DNA of 41,102 bases from Rhizorhapis sp. SPR117 (lineage in GTDB: Bacteria > Pseudomonadota > Alphaproteobacteria > Sphingomonadales > Sphingomonadaceae): the NCBI RefSeq assembly GCF_021742065.1, contig NZ_JAKKIE010000034.1:1-41102 (forward strand), read 5' to 3'. The notes beneath the pieces were generated by a model that was given only the letters and a program-made list of their open reading frames with translations, had not been told where the DNA came from and ran no database searches. Positions 25,977 to 32,922 of the stretch are shown here, one piece after another (the first letter of the stretch is position 1; the number at the start of each line of letters is the position of its first letter). Position numbers and translations under genes: made by a program.

Positions 25977-26999
25977 ATGATGAAACGCCAGAAAATTGTA
26001 GCGTGGTACATTGCGTGGGCAATCATTCTTATGCCCGGCGTGCTGGCATCCGCGAATGAACCGCCCCCTTTTGAAGCTATCCGCGCGGTTGAGGCGGAAA
26101 TGGCCGCCATTGGTTATCGCCTCGCCATTGCTAATGCCCCCTTATGCGATCGGCAAGAGCCGGGGCTGGGATTGCTGCTTCATACGCCCGATCAATATGC
26201 AGGCGACGCGCGCGCAGCCGCAATTCGTCATTTCCGCTTTGAAGGGCCGGTAGGGGTCGAGGCGGTTTTGTCCGGATCTCCTGCTGCTGCTGCAGGCGTG
26301 CAGCCCGATGACACAGTGCTCGGGGTGGAAAAGAAGCGCTTCGGGCCCGCCAACCGCCAAGCCAAGGCAGGCACAACTGCATTGATGGAAGCAATACGCC
26401 AAATCGTGGCCCTTCCTACGGACCGCCCGCTAGTGTTGCACCTGCGCCGGAATGGGGTCGAGTATGATCGCATGATCGTTCCGCTCCCAGCCTGCCATTC
26501 GCAGTTTGAGCTTGTGTTGGGCTCTGGGTTCGTGGCCCAAGCGGATGGCGAGATTGTACAGATCGGCAGCCGGTTTTTCGCCGATTATCCACAATGGGTC
26601 GCTGCGCCGATAGCGCATGAACTGGCGCATAATATCTTGCGGCACCGCGAACGACTGGAAGCGCAGGGCGTAAACTACGGCTTATTGTCGGGCCTCGGCC
26701 ATAATGTCCGTTATTTCCGACAGACAGAATTGGAGGCCGACATCCTATCTGTATCGCTTCTTGCCAATGCAGGATATGACCCGAAGATCGCTTTACTCTT
26801 CTGGCAGACATTTGGACCCGCGCATGGTGCGAGTATATTGCGTAGCCGCTCTCACCCCGGCTGGAAAGCGCGGGTGGCGGTTATGAAGCGGGCGATCGTC
26901 GCGTTGGGACCGGAACACCCCGATCACCCTGCCGTCCTAGCAGCGCGCAGCCGTCCCCTCGATGGAAACTGGCAGGCTTTGCTGGGCGAGCGGCACTGA
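25977..26999 (+). CDS. Exported PDZ-domain M48-family metallopeptidase
   Basis: The ~340-residue protein starts MMKRQKIVAWYIAWAIILMPGVLASA, a signal peptide. A PDZ-like domain follows (GVEAVLSGSPAAAAGVQPDDTVLGVEKKRFG), then a zinc-peptidase active site HELAHNILRHRE near residue 220 and ELEADILSVSLLANAGYDP, the third-ligand glutamate motif of M48/BepA-type enzymes. It probably acts in the periplasm on misfolded or outer-membrane proteins. The start at 25977 has AAGGGA just upstream; the longer in-frame extension to 25896 would overlap the divergent phosphatase gene and has no signal sequence. A PDZ domain placed before an M48 core is less usual than the TPR fusions of this family. Confidence 0.88.
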   Translation: MMKRQKIVAWYIAWAIILMPGVLASANEPPPFEAIRAVEAEMAAIGYRLAIANAPLCDRQEPGLGLLLHTPDQYAGDARAAAIRHFRFEGPVGVEAVLSGSPAAAAGVQPDDTVLGVEKKRFGPANRQAKAGTTALMEAIRQIVALPTDRPLVLHLRRNGVEYDRMIVPLPACHSQFELVLGSGFVAQADGEIVQIGSRFFADYPQWVAAPIAHELAHNILRHRERLEAQGVNYGLLSGLGHNVRYFRQTELEADILSVSLLANAGYDPKIALLFWQTFGPAHGASILRSRSHPGWKARVAVMKRAIVALGPEHPDHPAVLAARSRPLDGNWQALLGERH

Positions 27000-27034
27000 C
27001 CACTGGCGCTCGCTGCTCATATCTCTGGTAGCAA

Positions 27035-27298
27035 TCATTGGAAAGGCGCCGCCGGCCGGACAAAAATGAGTGAGCCGCAACCATCATTTCTGGCGCTCAC
27101 GATACCTTCGGTGACGAACTGATCCACATAAACTTTGACGAGTGCATTGAGGTGCGGAATATATTGGCCGGTGAAAACCATGCCTTGTGGGATGACCTTG
27201 CGAAGTTGTACGCCAGAAAGCCCCGAACCATGCGCTAGTCGGGCATTAAGCGGTCCCATCCGATTTTGGAATAGATGAAGAATTGCAGTGGCATCCAT
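27035..27298 (-). CDS. Hypothetical protein
   Basis: The 87-residue frame reads like a real protein (MDATAILHLFQNRMGPLNARLAHGSGLSG...VDQFVTEGIVSARNDGCGSLIFVRPAAPFQ), but I recognise no domain. It could be a small winged-helix-like fold, as the helix-strand pattern at the end (QFVTEGIVSARNDGCGSLIFVR) suggests; this is speculation. It has no strong Shine-Dalgarno sequence; its ATG lies 3 bases after the stop of another leftward open frame ending at 27302, so translation may be coupled. It converges with the M48 peptidase gene. Confidence 0.45.
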   Translation of the reverse strand: MDATAILHLFQNRMGPLNARLAHGSGLSGVQLRKVIPQGMVFTGQYIPHLNALVKVYVDQFVTEGIVSARNDGCGSLIFVRPAAPFQ

Positions 27299-27575
27299 GT
27301 CTTAATCGGTCGCCTCGAAGGTTGTTGCAAAGCGGATATGATGTCGCATCCTGCGGGTCCCAACGTCGGAAAAAGGTATCCAATCATCTCCTATCCTCCT
27401 TCGCAGCAAGCGACAGGATCGCCGAAATTTGAGTTTAACTCCTGAGTAAATGGCGCGTTTACTGCGCCTTCGGAAAAGGAATGGGCGGTAAATGCGCCGA
27501 TGCGAGGAACAGGAGTGGCTCTCGCCATGAGCGCGAGTTGCGCCCCTATCGCGAAGGCGGAGAGAGGTCGCCAAC
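27299..27575. other. Region with uncertain small frames and a dyad
   Basis: No gene can be fixed here. A very good AGGAGG sits before an ATG at 27387 (leftward, 50 codons to 27235), but that frame overlaps the start of the hypothetical gene at 27298 in a different frame. Another leftward frame ends at 27302. A perfect dyad AGTAAA-7-TTTACT lies at 27445-27463 and could be an operator for genes on either side. Confidence 0.35.
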
Positions 27576-27734
27576 ATGCTTGCATGCTATCCGTCCACCG
27601 CTTGCGATCCGGATGATGCCGAGCAAAGCGAGATTCTCGCGATCTGGTCTGCTATGCTCACCAAGCTTCCATCGATACCGACCGGCCACCTAGGCATAGA
27701 AGCCTGGGCGGATACGATCGAGCGTGATCGCTGA
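27576..27734 (+). CDS. Short hypothetical protein (52 residues)
   Basis: A 52-codon rightward frame starts at 27576 with a GGAGAGAGG stretch about 8 bases upstream. The product (MLACYPSTACDPDDAEQSEILAIWSAML...GIEAWADTIERDR) has a balanced, acidic, helix-prone composition typical of real small proteins. No family is recognised. Its last 45 bases overlap the end of the convergent PilZ gene, which weakens the case. Confidence 0.35.
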   Translation: MLACYPSTACDPDDAEQSEILAIWSAMLTKLPSIPTGHLGIEAWADTIERDR

Positions 27735-28109
27735 AGATGGCGCTCGCTCGATCGTGCGAACCGGCCGACCGCGGATGATTTCCAAGGGTTGGACCGAGCC
27801 GCTGAGCAATAGGCCGCAGCGATCTGCGCCAAGCCAGATTACCGTGGCCCAGACTTCAAACCCGTCGCCAATCAGTGTGACTCGCGTATTGATTTCGGGG
27901 AAATTCCGGCCCGCCAGTAATGCACCATAGGTAGATATATTCTGAATGATAACCGGCTCATGCATGCCTTCCCAGACCAATATGCTTTCCACATCCGCCG
28001 CATACCGCTGTTCCCTGCGGCGCTCGCGTCGGGCCTCATACACTATTCTTTCCACCGTCTTTCTCCTGGATTGCCCCCCAGGATATGAAACATAATTTCC
28101 TATTTCCAT
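27690..28109 (-). CDS. PilZ-domain protein (putative c-di-GMP receptor)
   Basis: The 139-residue protein is a single PilZ domain. The c-di-GMP binding motif RxxxR is present as RREQR at residues 31-35, preceded by further arginines. The second motif (D/N)xSxxG is N57-I-S-T-Y-G62. Beta strands follow (TRVTLIGDGFEVWATVIWLGADRCGLLLSG). It should bind cyclic di-GMP, and a likely target is polysaccharide synthesis or motility. It is about 4 kb from the EPS operon, so a regulatory link is only a suggestion. A short dyad (TTGTC-5-GACAA, 28115-28129) lies just upstream of the start. Confidence 0.85.
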   Translation of the reverse strand: MEIGNYVSYPGGQSRRKTVERIVYEARRERRREQRYAADVESILVWEGMHEPVIIQNISTYGALLAGRNFPEINTRVTLIGDGFEVWATVIWLGADRCGLLLSGSVQPLEIIRGRPVRTIERAPSSAITLDRIRPGFYA

Positions 28110-28358
28110 TCATCTTGTCATAACGACAATGGTTAGTGGAAACTAAGCATGATATTGGATCCAAGTACCGTGAGGGAAGTAACGCTTGCAAAGCTTGCGG
28201 TCCGAATCTGAGTGCATGCATCTATGTGGCCTGCTGCCGGGAATAGGCGTATTCCGCATAGGCTTGGTGTCGAAACGCTGCTTTCTCAGACCGCGCAGCC
28301 GATCAGGCCCGGAACACAGCCCTCCCCGCTCCTGGCGTCTTAAATGCCGTGTCGAAAT
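28110..28358. other. Intergenic border without a gene
   Basis: This 249-base stretch lies between the PilZ gene start and the end of the phosphatase gene. I see no gene. The left end should hold the PilZ promoter. The change in neighbourhood (EPS-side genes to toxin-antitoxin genes) makes this a likely recombination border, but no repeat or transposon end is visible. Confidence 0.35.
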
Positions 28359-28985
28359 CTATGTCACGAAAACGGGTGAATTGTCGCACTGCCAGCGGCC
28401 CTCTTCCCAATGGAAGCTGACCCGCTGCGCGTTGCTGATCGCGGGCGGCTCGCCGTTGCGCCAGAACGCCTGCATCTTGTCCCGGTCGTCCAGATCGGCG
28501 TCGGCGACGATCGCGTGCGCGGCTTGGATGAACTGCCCATGCCCGAACACATAGACCAGCGAGGCGGGCGGCATGGCGGTGAGCCGCGCTAGCGCGGCCT
28601 CGCAGCGCCGTAGCAAGGTGGCGAAGCTCTCCGTCCCCTCCCCGTCGCAATAATCAGGATCGGCCGCGCCCCAATAGCGTTCAAGGTGCGGCATCCGTTC
28701 GGCGCTGCGCGTGCCGTTCCAGCGCGCCGGTTGCAGATAGGTGAACTCTTCTATCGGCCACACCTCCACCGGCACGCCGGGAAAGCGCGCGATCGTCGGC
28801 GCGGCCGTCTGCCGGGTGCGGGTGTAGGGCGACGTGACGATGAGCGCGGGCGCTTGCGTCCAGCTCGCAGCAACGTCGCGCGCCTGTTCCTGGCCCAGCT
28901 CCGTCAGCTCGATCGCGCCGAGATCATGGCACGGTACGCCGGCGTTGCCGGTGCTTTGGCCGTGGCGGATGAAGATCGCTCGCAT
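28359..28985 (-). CDS. Histidine phosphatase family protein (phosphoglycerate mutase-like)
   Basis: The 208-residue protein begins MRAIFIRHGQSTGN, with the phosphorylated histidine in RHG at residue 8. It has the ELTELGQEQA helix, VTSPYTRTRQTA, the acidic E-type segment around FATLLRRCEAAL, and the second active-site histidine in VYVFGHGQFIQAAH. It should remove phosphate from a small molecule or protein; the substrate is unknown. It follows the ParE-type toxin stop by 9 bases on the same strand, so it is the third gene of a toxin-antitoxin operon. A truncated relative occupies the same place next to another toxin gene at 765-863. Confidence 0.9.
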   Translation of the reverse strand: MRAIFIRHGQSTGNAGVPCHDLGAIELTELGQEQARDVAASWTQAPALIVTSPYTRTRQTAAPTIARFPGVPVEVWPIEEFTYLQPARWNGTRSAERMPHLERYWGAADPDYCDGEGTESFATLLRRCEAALARLTAMPPASLVYVFGHGQFIQAAHAIVADADLDDRDKMQAFWRNGEPPAISNAQRVSFHWEEGRWQCDNSPVFVT

Positions 28986-28994
28986 GGCTTGCGC

Positions 28995-29291
28995 TCAATT
29001 CAGCCGCAAGGCGCGGTCGTGATCCCGACCCGGCCCAAGGAAGCGATAGACAACGATCCTATCGCTCCGCACCGCGTAGAGGATGCCGTAGCCATGATAG
29101 GACCGTCGCCGAATGCCGTGATGCTCGTAGCGCGGGACCAGCGGGAAGGCGCGGGGCATCCCGCCGAGGCGCTGGGCGGCGTCCTCCAGCTCCGCAACAA
29201 ACGTCACCGCGCGGGGAGGATTGTCTTTGGCAATGTGGCGGCCGATCGCGCGAAGATCATAGCGCGAACCCGGAGTCAGAAAGACTTTCAT
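28995..29291 (-). CDS. ParE-family toxin
   Basis: The 98-residue protein has the ParE pattern: MKVFLTPGSRYDLRAIGRHIAKDNPPRAVTFVAELEDAAQRLGGMPRAFP, then VPRYEHHGIRRRSYHGYGILYAVRSDRIVVYRFLGPGRDHDRAL. The N-terminal strand, helical hairpin and RIVVYRFLG-type strand are typical. Family members usually poison DNA gyrase. It overlaps the antitoxin stop by an ATGA, so the pair is translationally coupled. It is only distantly similar to the toxin at 882-1175. Confidence 0.9.
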   Translation of the reverse strand: MKVFLTPGSRYDLRAIGRHIAKDNPPRAVTFVAELEDAAQRLGGMPRAFPLVPRYEHHGIRRRSYHGYGILYAVRSDRIVVYRFLGPGRDHDRALRLN

Positions 29292-29569
29292 TGAAGCGGC
29301 TGCTCACCCGCCATTCCTTCGATTTCCGCTCGAATTTCCGCGCAGACTTCGCCAAGATCATAGAGGCGGCCCGCCTTCTCATCCTCAAGGCCAAGCTCGA
29401 TCGAGGCGTCCAGCTCGCGCAGCCAACGCTGCTCATCTTCCGTTTCGGACTGATCGCGGCGGATCAGGTCGCGCACATAATCGCTGACGCTGGCATATTG
29501 GCCGCTGTCGATACGGTTCTGCACAAAGTCCCGCATTGGATCGGGCAGCGAAACATTCATGGTAGCCAT
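29288..29569 (-). CDS. ParD-like type II antitoxin
   Basis: The 93-residue protein begins MATMNVSLPDPMRDFVQNRIDSGQYASVSDYVRDLIRRDQ, the ParD ribbon-helix-helix signature, followed by an acidic toxin-binding tail. It should neutralise the adjacent ParE and repress the operon. I start at 29569, with AGGAGGA about 8 bases upstream; an open frame extends 27 codons further but without a site. The operon order is parD-parE-phosphatase. Confidence 0.9.
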   Translation of the reverse strand: MATMNVSLPDPMRDFVQNRIDSGQYASVSDYVRDLIRRDQSETEDEQRWLRELDASIELGLEDEKAGRLYDLGEVCAEIRAEIEGMAGEQPLQ

Positions 29570-29711
29570 CGGCTGATTCCTCCTGCGCCCTATATGGCAA
29601 AAATTGCCACAGCCTTCAATCCTCTGCCCTGCTCGCGCTATTGCCATCATGCAAATCCATCATAAGCGCATCGACGCTGCGGAAGCGTGTCCCCCCTTCC
29701 CCGCTTTCGCC

Positions 29712-29861
29712 TCACGCGTCGCGGCTTGGCCGCTCAGTTCGGCCGCCGCCATTTCGGGCTGCGAACTTCGCCTTGCGCGCCTCATAGCGGGCGCGGCGCT
29801 CCGGACTCCAATCCTTCATGCGATCAGCCACAAGATCACGAAGCGGGCGATGACCGGCCAT
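29712..29861 (-). pseudogene. Short antitoxin-like N-terminal fragment (49 residues)
   Basis: A frame starts at 29861 with GGAGG 9 bases upstream and encodes MAGHRPLRDLVADRMKDWSPERRARYEARKAKFAARNGGG and a short tail. The opening resembles the N-terminus of small XRE antitoxins (HRPFxELxxxMSPERRARxxxKKAEL...), but the helix-turn-helix domain that should follow is missing. It is either a small stand-alone protein or, more likely, a remnant of such an antitoxin. It lies directly downstream of another antitoxin remnant. Confidence 0.5.
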
Positions 29862-29876
29862 TTTAACAAATCCTCC

Positions 29877-30021
29877 CTAAGTCAGAATCTGGATGCCGCG
29901 CCGCTTCACCAACGTCAGCAGGACGAGCGCCGCACCAGTCGGACGCATCGTGCCGGTCTCCCAGCGCTGTCCCGGCGCAGCCGCCTGATTTCGGCCGCCT
30001 CCATCGGCGGATAGAGGATTT
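29877..30021 (-). pseudogene. Remnant of an XRE-type (HigA/NadS-like) antitoxin, cut by IS6100
   Basis: Leftward from the IS6100 edge, one frame reads ILYPPMEAAEIRRLRR, the start of a HigA/NadS-type helix-turn-helix domain. A second frame then reads QRWETGTMRPTGAALVLLTLVKRRGIQILT and stops at 29877, which is the end of such a domain (WExGxxRPxGxALxLLxLVxRxG). Around 20 residues between the two parts are gone, and the frame changes. The 5' end is removed by IS6100. It is a dead antitoxin gene from a toxin-antitoxin pair. Confidence 0.65.
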
Positions 30022-30901
30022 GGCTCTGTTGCAAAAATCGTGAAGCTTGAGCATGCTTGGCGGAGATTGGACGGACGGAACGATGACGGATTTCAAGTGG
30101 CGCCATTTCCAGGGTGATGTGATCCTGTGGGCGGTGCGCTGGTATTGTCGCTATCCGATCAGCTATCGCGACCTTGAGGAAATGCTGGCGGAACGCGGCA
30201 TTTCGGTCGACCATACGACGATCTATCGCTGGGTCCAGTGCTACGCCCCGGAGATGGAGAAGCGGCTGCGCTGGTTCTGGCGGCGTGGCTTTGATCCGAG
30301 CTGGCGCCTGGATGAAACCTACGTCAAGGTGCGGGGCAAGTGGACCTACCTGTACCGGGCAGTCGACAAGCGGGGCGACACGATCGATTTCTACCTGTCG
30401 CCGACCCGCAGCGCCAAGGCAGCGAAGCGGTTCCTGGGCAAGGCCCTGCGAGGCCTGAAGCACTGGGAAAAGCCTGCCACGCTCAATACCGACAAAGCGC
30501 CGAGCTATGGTGCAGCGATCACCGAATTGAAGCGCGAAGGAAAGCTGGACCGGGAGACGGCCCACCGGCAGGTGAAGTATCTCAATAACGTGATCGAGGC
30601 CGATCACGGAAAGCTCAAGATACTGATCAAGCCGGTGCGCGGTTTCAAATCGATCCCCACGGCCTATGCCACGATCAAGGGATTCGAAGTCATGCGAGCC
30701 CTGCGCAAAGGACAGGCTCGCCCCTGGTGCCTGCAGCCCGGCATCAGGGGCGAGGTGCGCCTTGTGGAGAGAGCTTTTGGCATTGGGCCCTCGGCGCTGA
30801 CGGAGGCCATGGGCATGCTCAACCACCATTTCGCAGCAGCCGCCTGATCGGCGCAGAGCGACAGCCTACCTCTGACTGCCGCCAATCTTTGCAACAGAGC
30901 C
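30022..30901 (+). mobile_element. IS6100 (IS6 family), complete
   Basis: The element is exactly 880 bases, the known length of IS6100. It has 14-base terminal inverted repeats GGCTCTGTTGCAAA at 30022-30035 and its complement at 30888-30901, and one intact transposase gene. The flanking 8 bases (GAGGATTT left, GGTGATTC right) do not match, so the expected target-site duplication is absent. That points to IS-mediated deletion or recombination after insertion. IS6100 is widespread in sphingomonads, where it drives plasmid rearrangement. Confidence 0.97.
30083..30847 (+). CDS. tnpA: IS6100 transposase (IS6 family DDE)
   Basis: The 254-residue protein starts MTDFKWRHFQGDVILWAVRWYCRYPISYRDLEE, identical in style to IS6100 TnpA. 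It has an N-terminal helix-turn-helix (GISVDHTTIYRWVQ) and the DDE catalytic residues in LDETYVKV, NTDKAPSYG and NNVIEADHGKLK. It is full length with no frameshift, so the element should be active in replicative (cointegrate) transposition. The ATG at 30083 is the family start; the longer open frame to 30047 runs into the terminal region. Confidence 0.97.
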   Translation: MTDFKWRHFQGDVILWAVRWYCRYPISYRDLEEMLAERGISVDHTTIYRWVQCYAPEMEKRLRWFWRRGFDPSWRLDETYVKVRGKWTYLYRAVDKRGDTIDFYLSPTRSAKAAKRFLGKALRGLKHWEKPATLNTDKAPSYGAAITELKREGKLDRETAHRQVKYLNNVIEADHGKLKILIKPVRGFKSIPTAYATIKGFEVMRALRKGQARPWCLQPGIRGEVRLVERAFGIGPSALTEAMGMLNHHFAAAA

Positions 30902-30958
30902 GGTGATTCAGACATCAGCGGCTCGCGTACGTTTACGACCAGATTCTGCGAGGCCCCC

Positions 30959-31189
30959 TTACTGGCCGTGCTTGGTCCAGCCAACGCTGTTTGCGCGTTC
31001 CAAAGCGACCAAGGCGTCTGATACCGCCTTCTGCGCGACTAGAAGATAACCTTCGGCAATACTGGGCCATGTTAACTCATCGAACGGATTTGTGACGTTG
31101 CCGTTGAAATAATCGAGAGCTTCATGGGCGCGTGCAGCCGCCTCGATTACCTTGGCGGTTTGTTTCTTTGCCCTGTCAGATTTCTTCAT
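30959..31189 (-). CDS. Small hypothetical protein at the end of the conjugation region
   Basis: The 76-residue protein is helical and charged (MKKSDRAKKQTAKVIEAAARAHEALDYFNGN...IAEGYLLVAQKAVSDALVALERANSVG). It has no signal or membrane segment and no recognised domain. It is the last leftward gene before IS6100 and lies 59 bases after the membrane-protein gene. It may be a cargo or regulatory gene of the conjugation module; position is the only hint. Confidence 0.6.
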   Translation of the reverse strand: MKKSDRAKKQTAKVIEAAARAHEALDYFNGNVTNPFDELTWPSIAEGYLLVAQKAVSDALVALERANSVGWTKHGQ

Positions 31190-31248
31190 CGTGCCTCATG
31201 AGGCCATAGCCCATCAAGAGATCGCAAGCGGTGGCAGCTGCCACCGCT

Positions 31249-31698
31249 CTACCTTCCGTCAGTTTTGAGCCTGCCACGATCTACGGACAGCTGGGGTATC
31301 ATCGGATACTTTAAGGCTTCACGCTCCCGCGCCCGACCTTCATCTATCCCGTATGATGCGCCAATCATCAAACCTACGAAGAACACGGGGATCATGAGCA
31401 GGAGCATCGAGCCGAAGCGTGCTCTACGGCGAGAGCTTTGGATCGCGAGCGCATCACGTTGCAGCTTGAGGGCTGTTATGATCGTCTCGGTAGCAAGGGT
31501 GATTTCATGGGCGTCGTCGCCCACATTTGTAAGCAATTGCTCAACGTCCGTCAGAGGGCGTTCTACCTGTTTACCCACTTCGCTTAGATCAGACCAAGCG
31601 AGGTTTCTGGAATGAATCACGCGAAGCAAGGTTTCAATGTGACGATCGAGATCGGACACGCCTCTCGATGGCACCGGATCAGGCCGGGGAATGTTCAT
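31249..31698 (-). CDS. Membrane protein of unknown function downstream of the T4SS
   Basis: The ~149-residue protein starts MNIPRPDPVPSRGVSDLDRHIETLLRVI and has a long amphipathic/coiled-coil-like first part. One transmembrane helix lies near residues 97-116 (FGSMLLLMIPVFFVGLMIGASYG), and the tail is short and charged. No family is recognised. I start at the ATG at 31698, which has AGGAAA upstream; an alternative GTG at 31737 abuts the LPD7 stop. It is probably part of the same transcript as virD4. Confidence 0.6.
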   Translation of the reverse strand: MNIPRPDPVPSRGVSDLDRHIETLLRVIHSRNLAWSDLSEVGKQVERPLTDVEQLLTNVGDDAHEITLATETIITALKLQRDALAIQSSRRRARFGSMLLLMIPVFFVGLMIGASYGIDEGRAREREALKYPMIPQLSVDRGRLKTDGR

Positions 31699-31737
31699 CG
31701 TGCGGTTTCCTGTTTCCAAAAAGCATGTGCCATGCAC

Positions 31738-32922
31738 TTAGCGCGAGCGTGACGGCTTCCTTTCCTGCTGGCGCAGCGTCAAATCCTCGCGCGCTATGCG
31801 GGTAGCCTCGTTCTGGCGCTGTTGCTCGAAACGGGCAGCAGGGACCGGCGCGCCAACCTCAATACGCTTGGCGACAGTTTCCTTGGCCCGCTCTATGAAG
31901 CGATCCCTGTCTTCCTTTTGGGTGAACCGGGTTTTCGCTTCGATCGCTGCCGCCAGGACGTGCGATTGCGCGGCCTTGAATTGCGGGTTGGCCGCATTAT
32001 CCCGATGCGAATTGCGCCGGAACTGTTCGGCCGCAGCACGAGATTCTGAGGGGTCTTGCTTTGCCATGCTCGCTCTCTTTGCCGGGTCTTGTGCTTCGCG
32101 GGCCTTATCTCGCGCCGCCAGCCTTTCTCCCTCAAGTTTAAGCTGTTCAGACGGCTTGAACCCTTTCACTTCGACCCCCGATCGCGCCGCTTCCAGATAG
32201 ACCGCCTTCTTGAATTCGTCGCTTCCATGAACACGGATCGACTGCCAGCCATTGTGCTTCGCGATCGCGATAGCATCGCCAATGGCATAGTCCTTGTTGA
32301 TGCGAATGCCGTCTTGGCCCTTGATCGACATATCGGGCTTGTCATCGCGGCCGCTACGGAAAAGATCATTCCCAACGCGCAGATATTTGCGTTCGAGCTG
32401 CGTGGGCAGAGCCAAGCGTGTGTCGTCAACTTGCTTGTCATCCTTTGGCGCTGCCTTCGATGGAACCTCAGCTTTCGCGGGCGCAGCACCGTCTTTGCTC
32501 TCCGCCCTGGCTCGCTCACCCTCATGGATATTGAGCGATTTATCGGCCGATGCGGTCGGAGCCGCTTCGCGCTTCGCTTGCCGGGGCCACGCATTAAGGT
32601 CGGCCCGCACTCTGCTTTCGTGTCCGCGCAATTCGTCGGCAGGCGCTCCGCGTTTCAGCGCCTTATTATACTCTTCGACAGCCGGCGTCAGATATTGCGC
32701 AACCGGCGTGGACCCATCATTGCGCCAATCCGTGGACGCCAGATAAGCGGTTTTTCCGCCTTTCTGCATCGTCAGCGCGTGGTCATATTGGTTTTCCAGC
32801 TTGGCAAATGCCTTCATGGCATCGGGGAATCTCGCAAAGGTTTCCTTGCTGTTCCCAGGGCCAAGAATTTCGTAGGAGCGCGGCGTCTTTGCTTGGCGTT
32901 CGCTGTTGTCATTATCGGCCAT
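31738..32922 (-). CDS. LPD7-domain protein (conjugation-associated)
   Basis: The ~394-residue protein begins MADNDNSERQAKTPRSYEILGPG. Its central part (residues ~180-265) is a large-polyvalent-protein-associated domain 7: QLERKYLRVGNDLFRSGRDDKPDMSIKGQDGI...AIAIAKHNGWQSIRVHGSDEFKKAVYLEAARSGVEVKGFKPSEQL. The rest is highly charged and Ala/Arg/Glu/Lys-rich, probably disordered or coiled. LPD7 is usually found at the C-terminus of relaxases or primase-like TraI proteins; here it is on its own, just after virD4. It may help process or package transferred DNA. The start at 32922 has AAGGAGA upstream and overlaps the virD4 end by 11 bases. Confidence 0.85.
   Translation of the reverse strand: MADNDNSERQAKTPRSYEILGPGNSKETFARFPDAMKAFAKLENQYDHALTMQKGGKTAYLASTDWRNDGSTPVAQYLTPAVEEYNKALKRGAPADELRGHESRVRADLNAWPRQAKREAAPTASADKSLNIHEGERARAESKDGAAPAKAEVPSKAAPKDDKQVDDTRLALPTQLERKYLRVGNDLFRSGRDDKPDMSIKGQDGIRINKDYAIGDAIAIAKHNGWQSIRVHGSDEFKKAVYLEAARSGVEVKGFKPSEQLKLEGERLAARDKAREAQDPAKRASMAKQDPSESRAAAEQFRRNSHRDNAANPQFKAAQSHVLAAAIEAKTRFTQKEDRDRFIERAKETVAKRIEVGAPVPAARFEQQRQNEATRIAREDLTLRQQERKPSRSR

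Noticed and set aside
29915..30829. Leftward open frame of 304 codons across IS6100
   Set aside because: It is the antisense of the intact transposase; only its last ~35 codons coincide with the real antitoxin remnant, which is listed separately.
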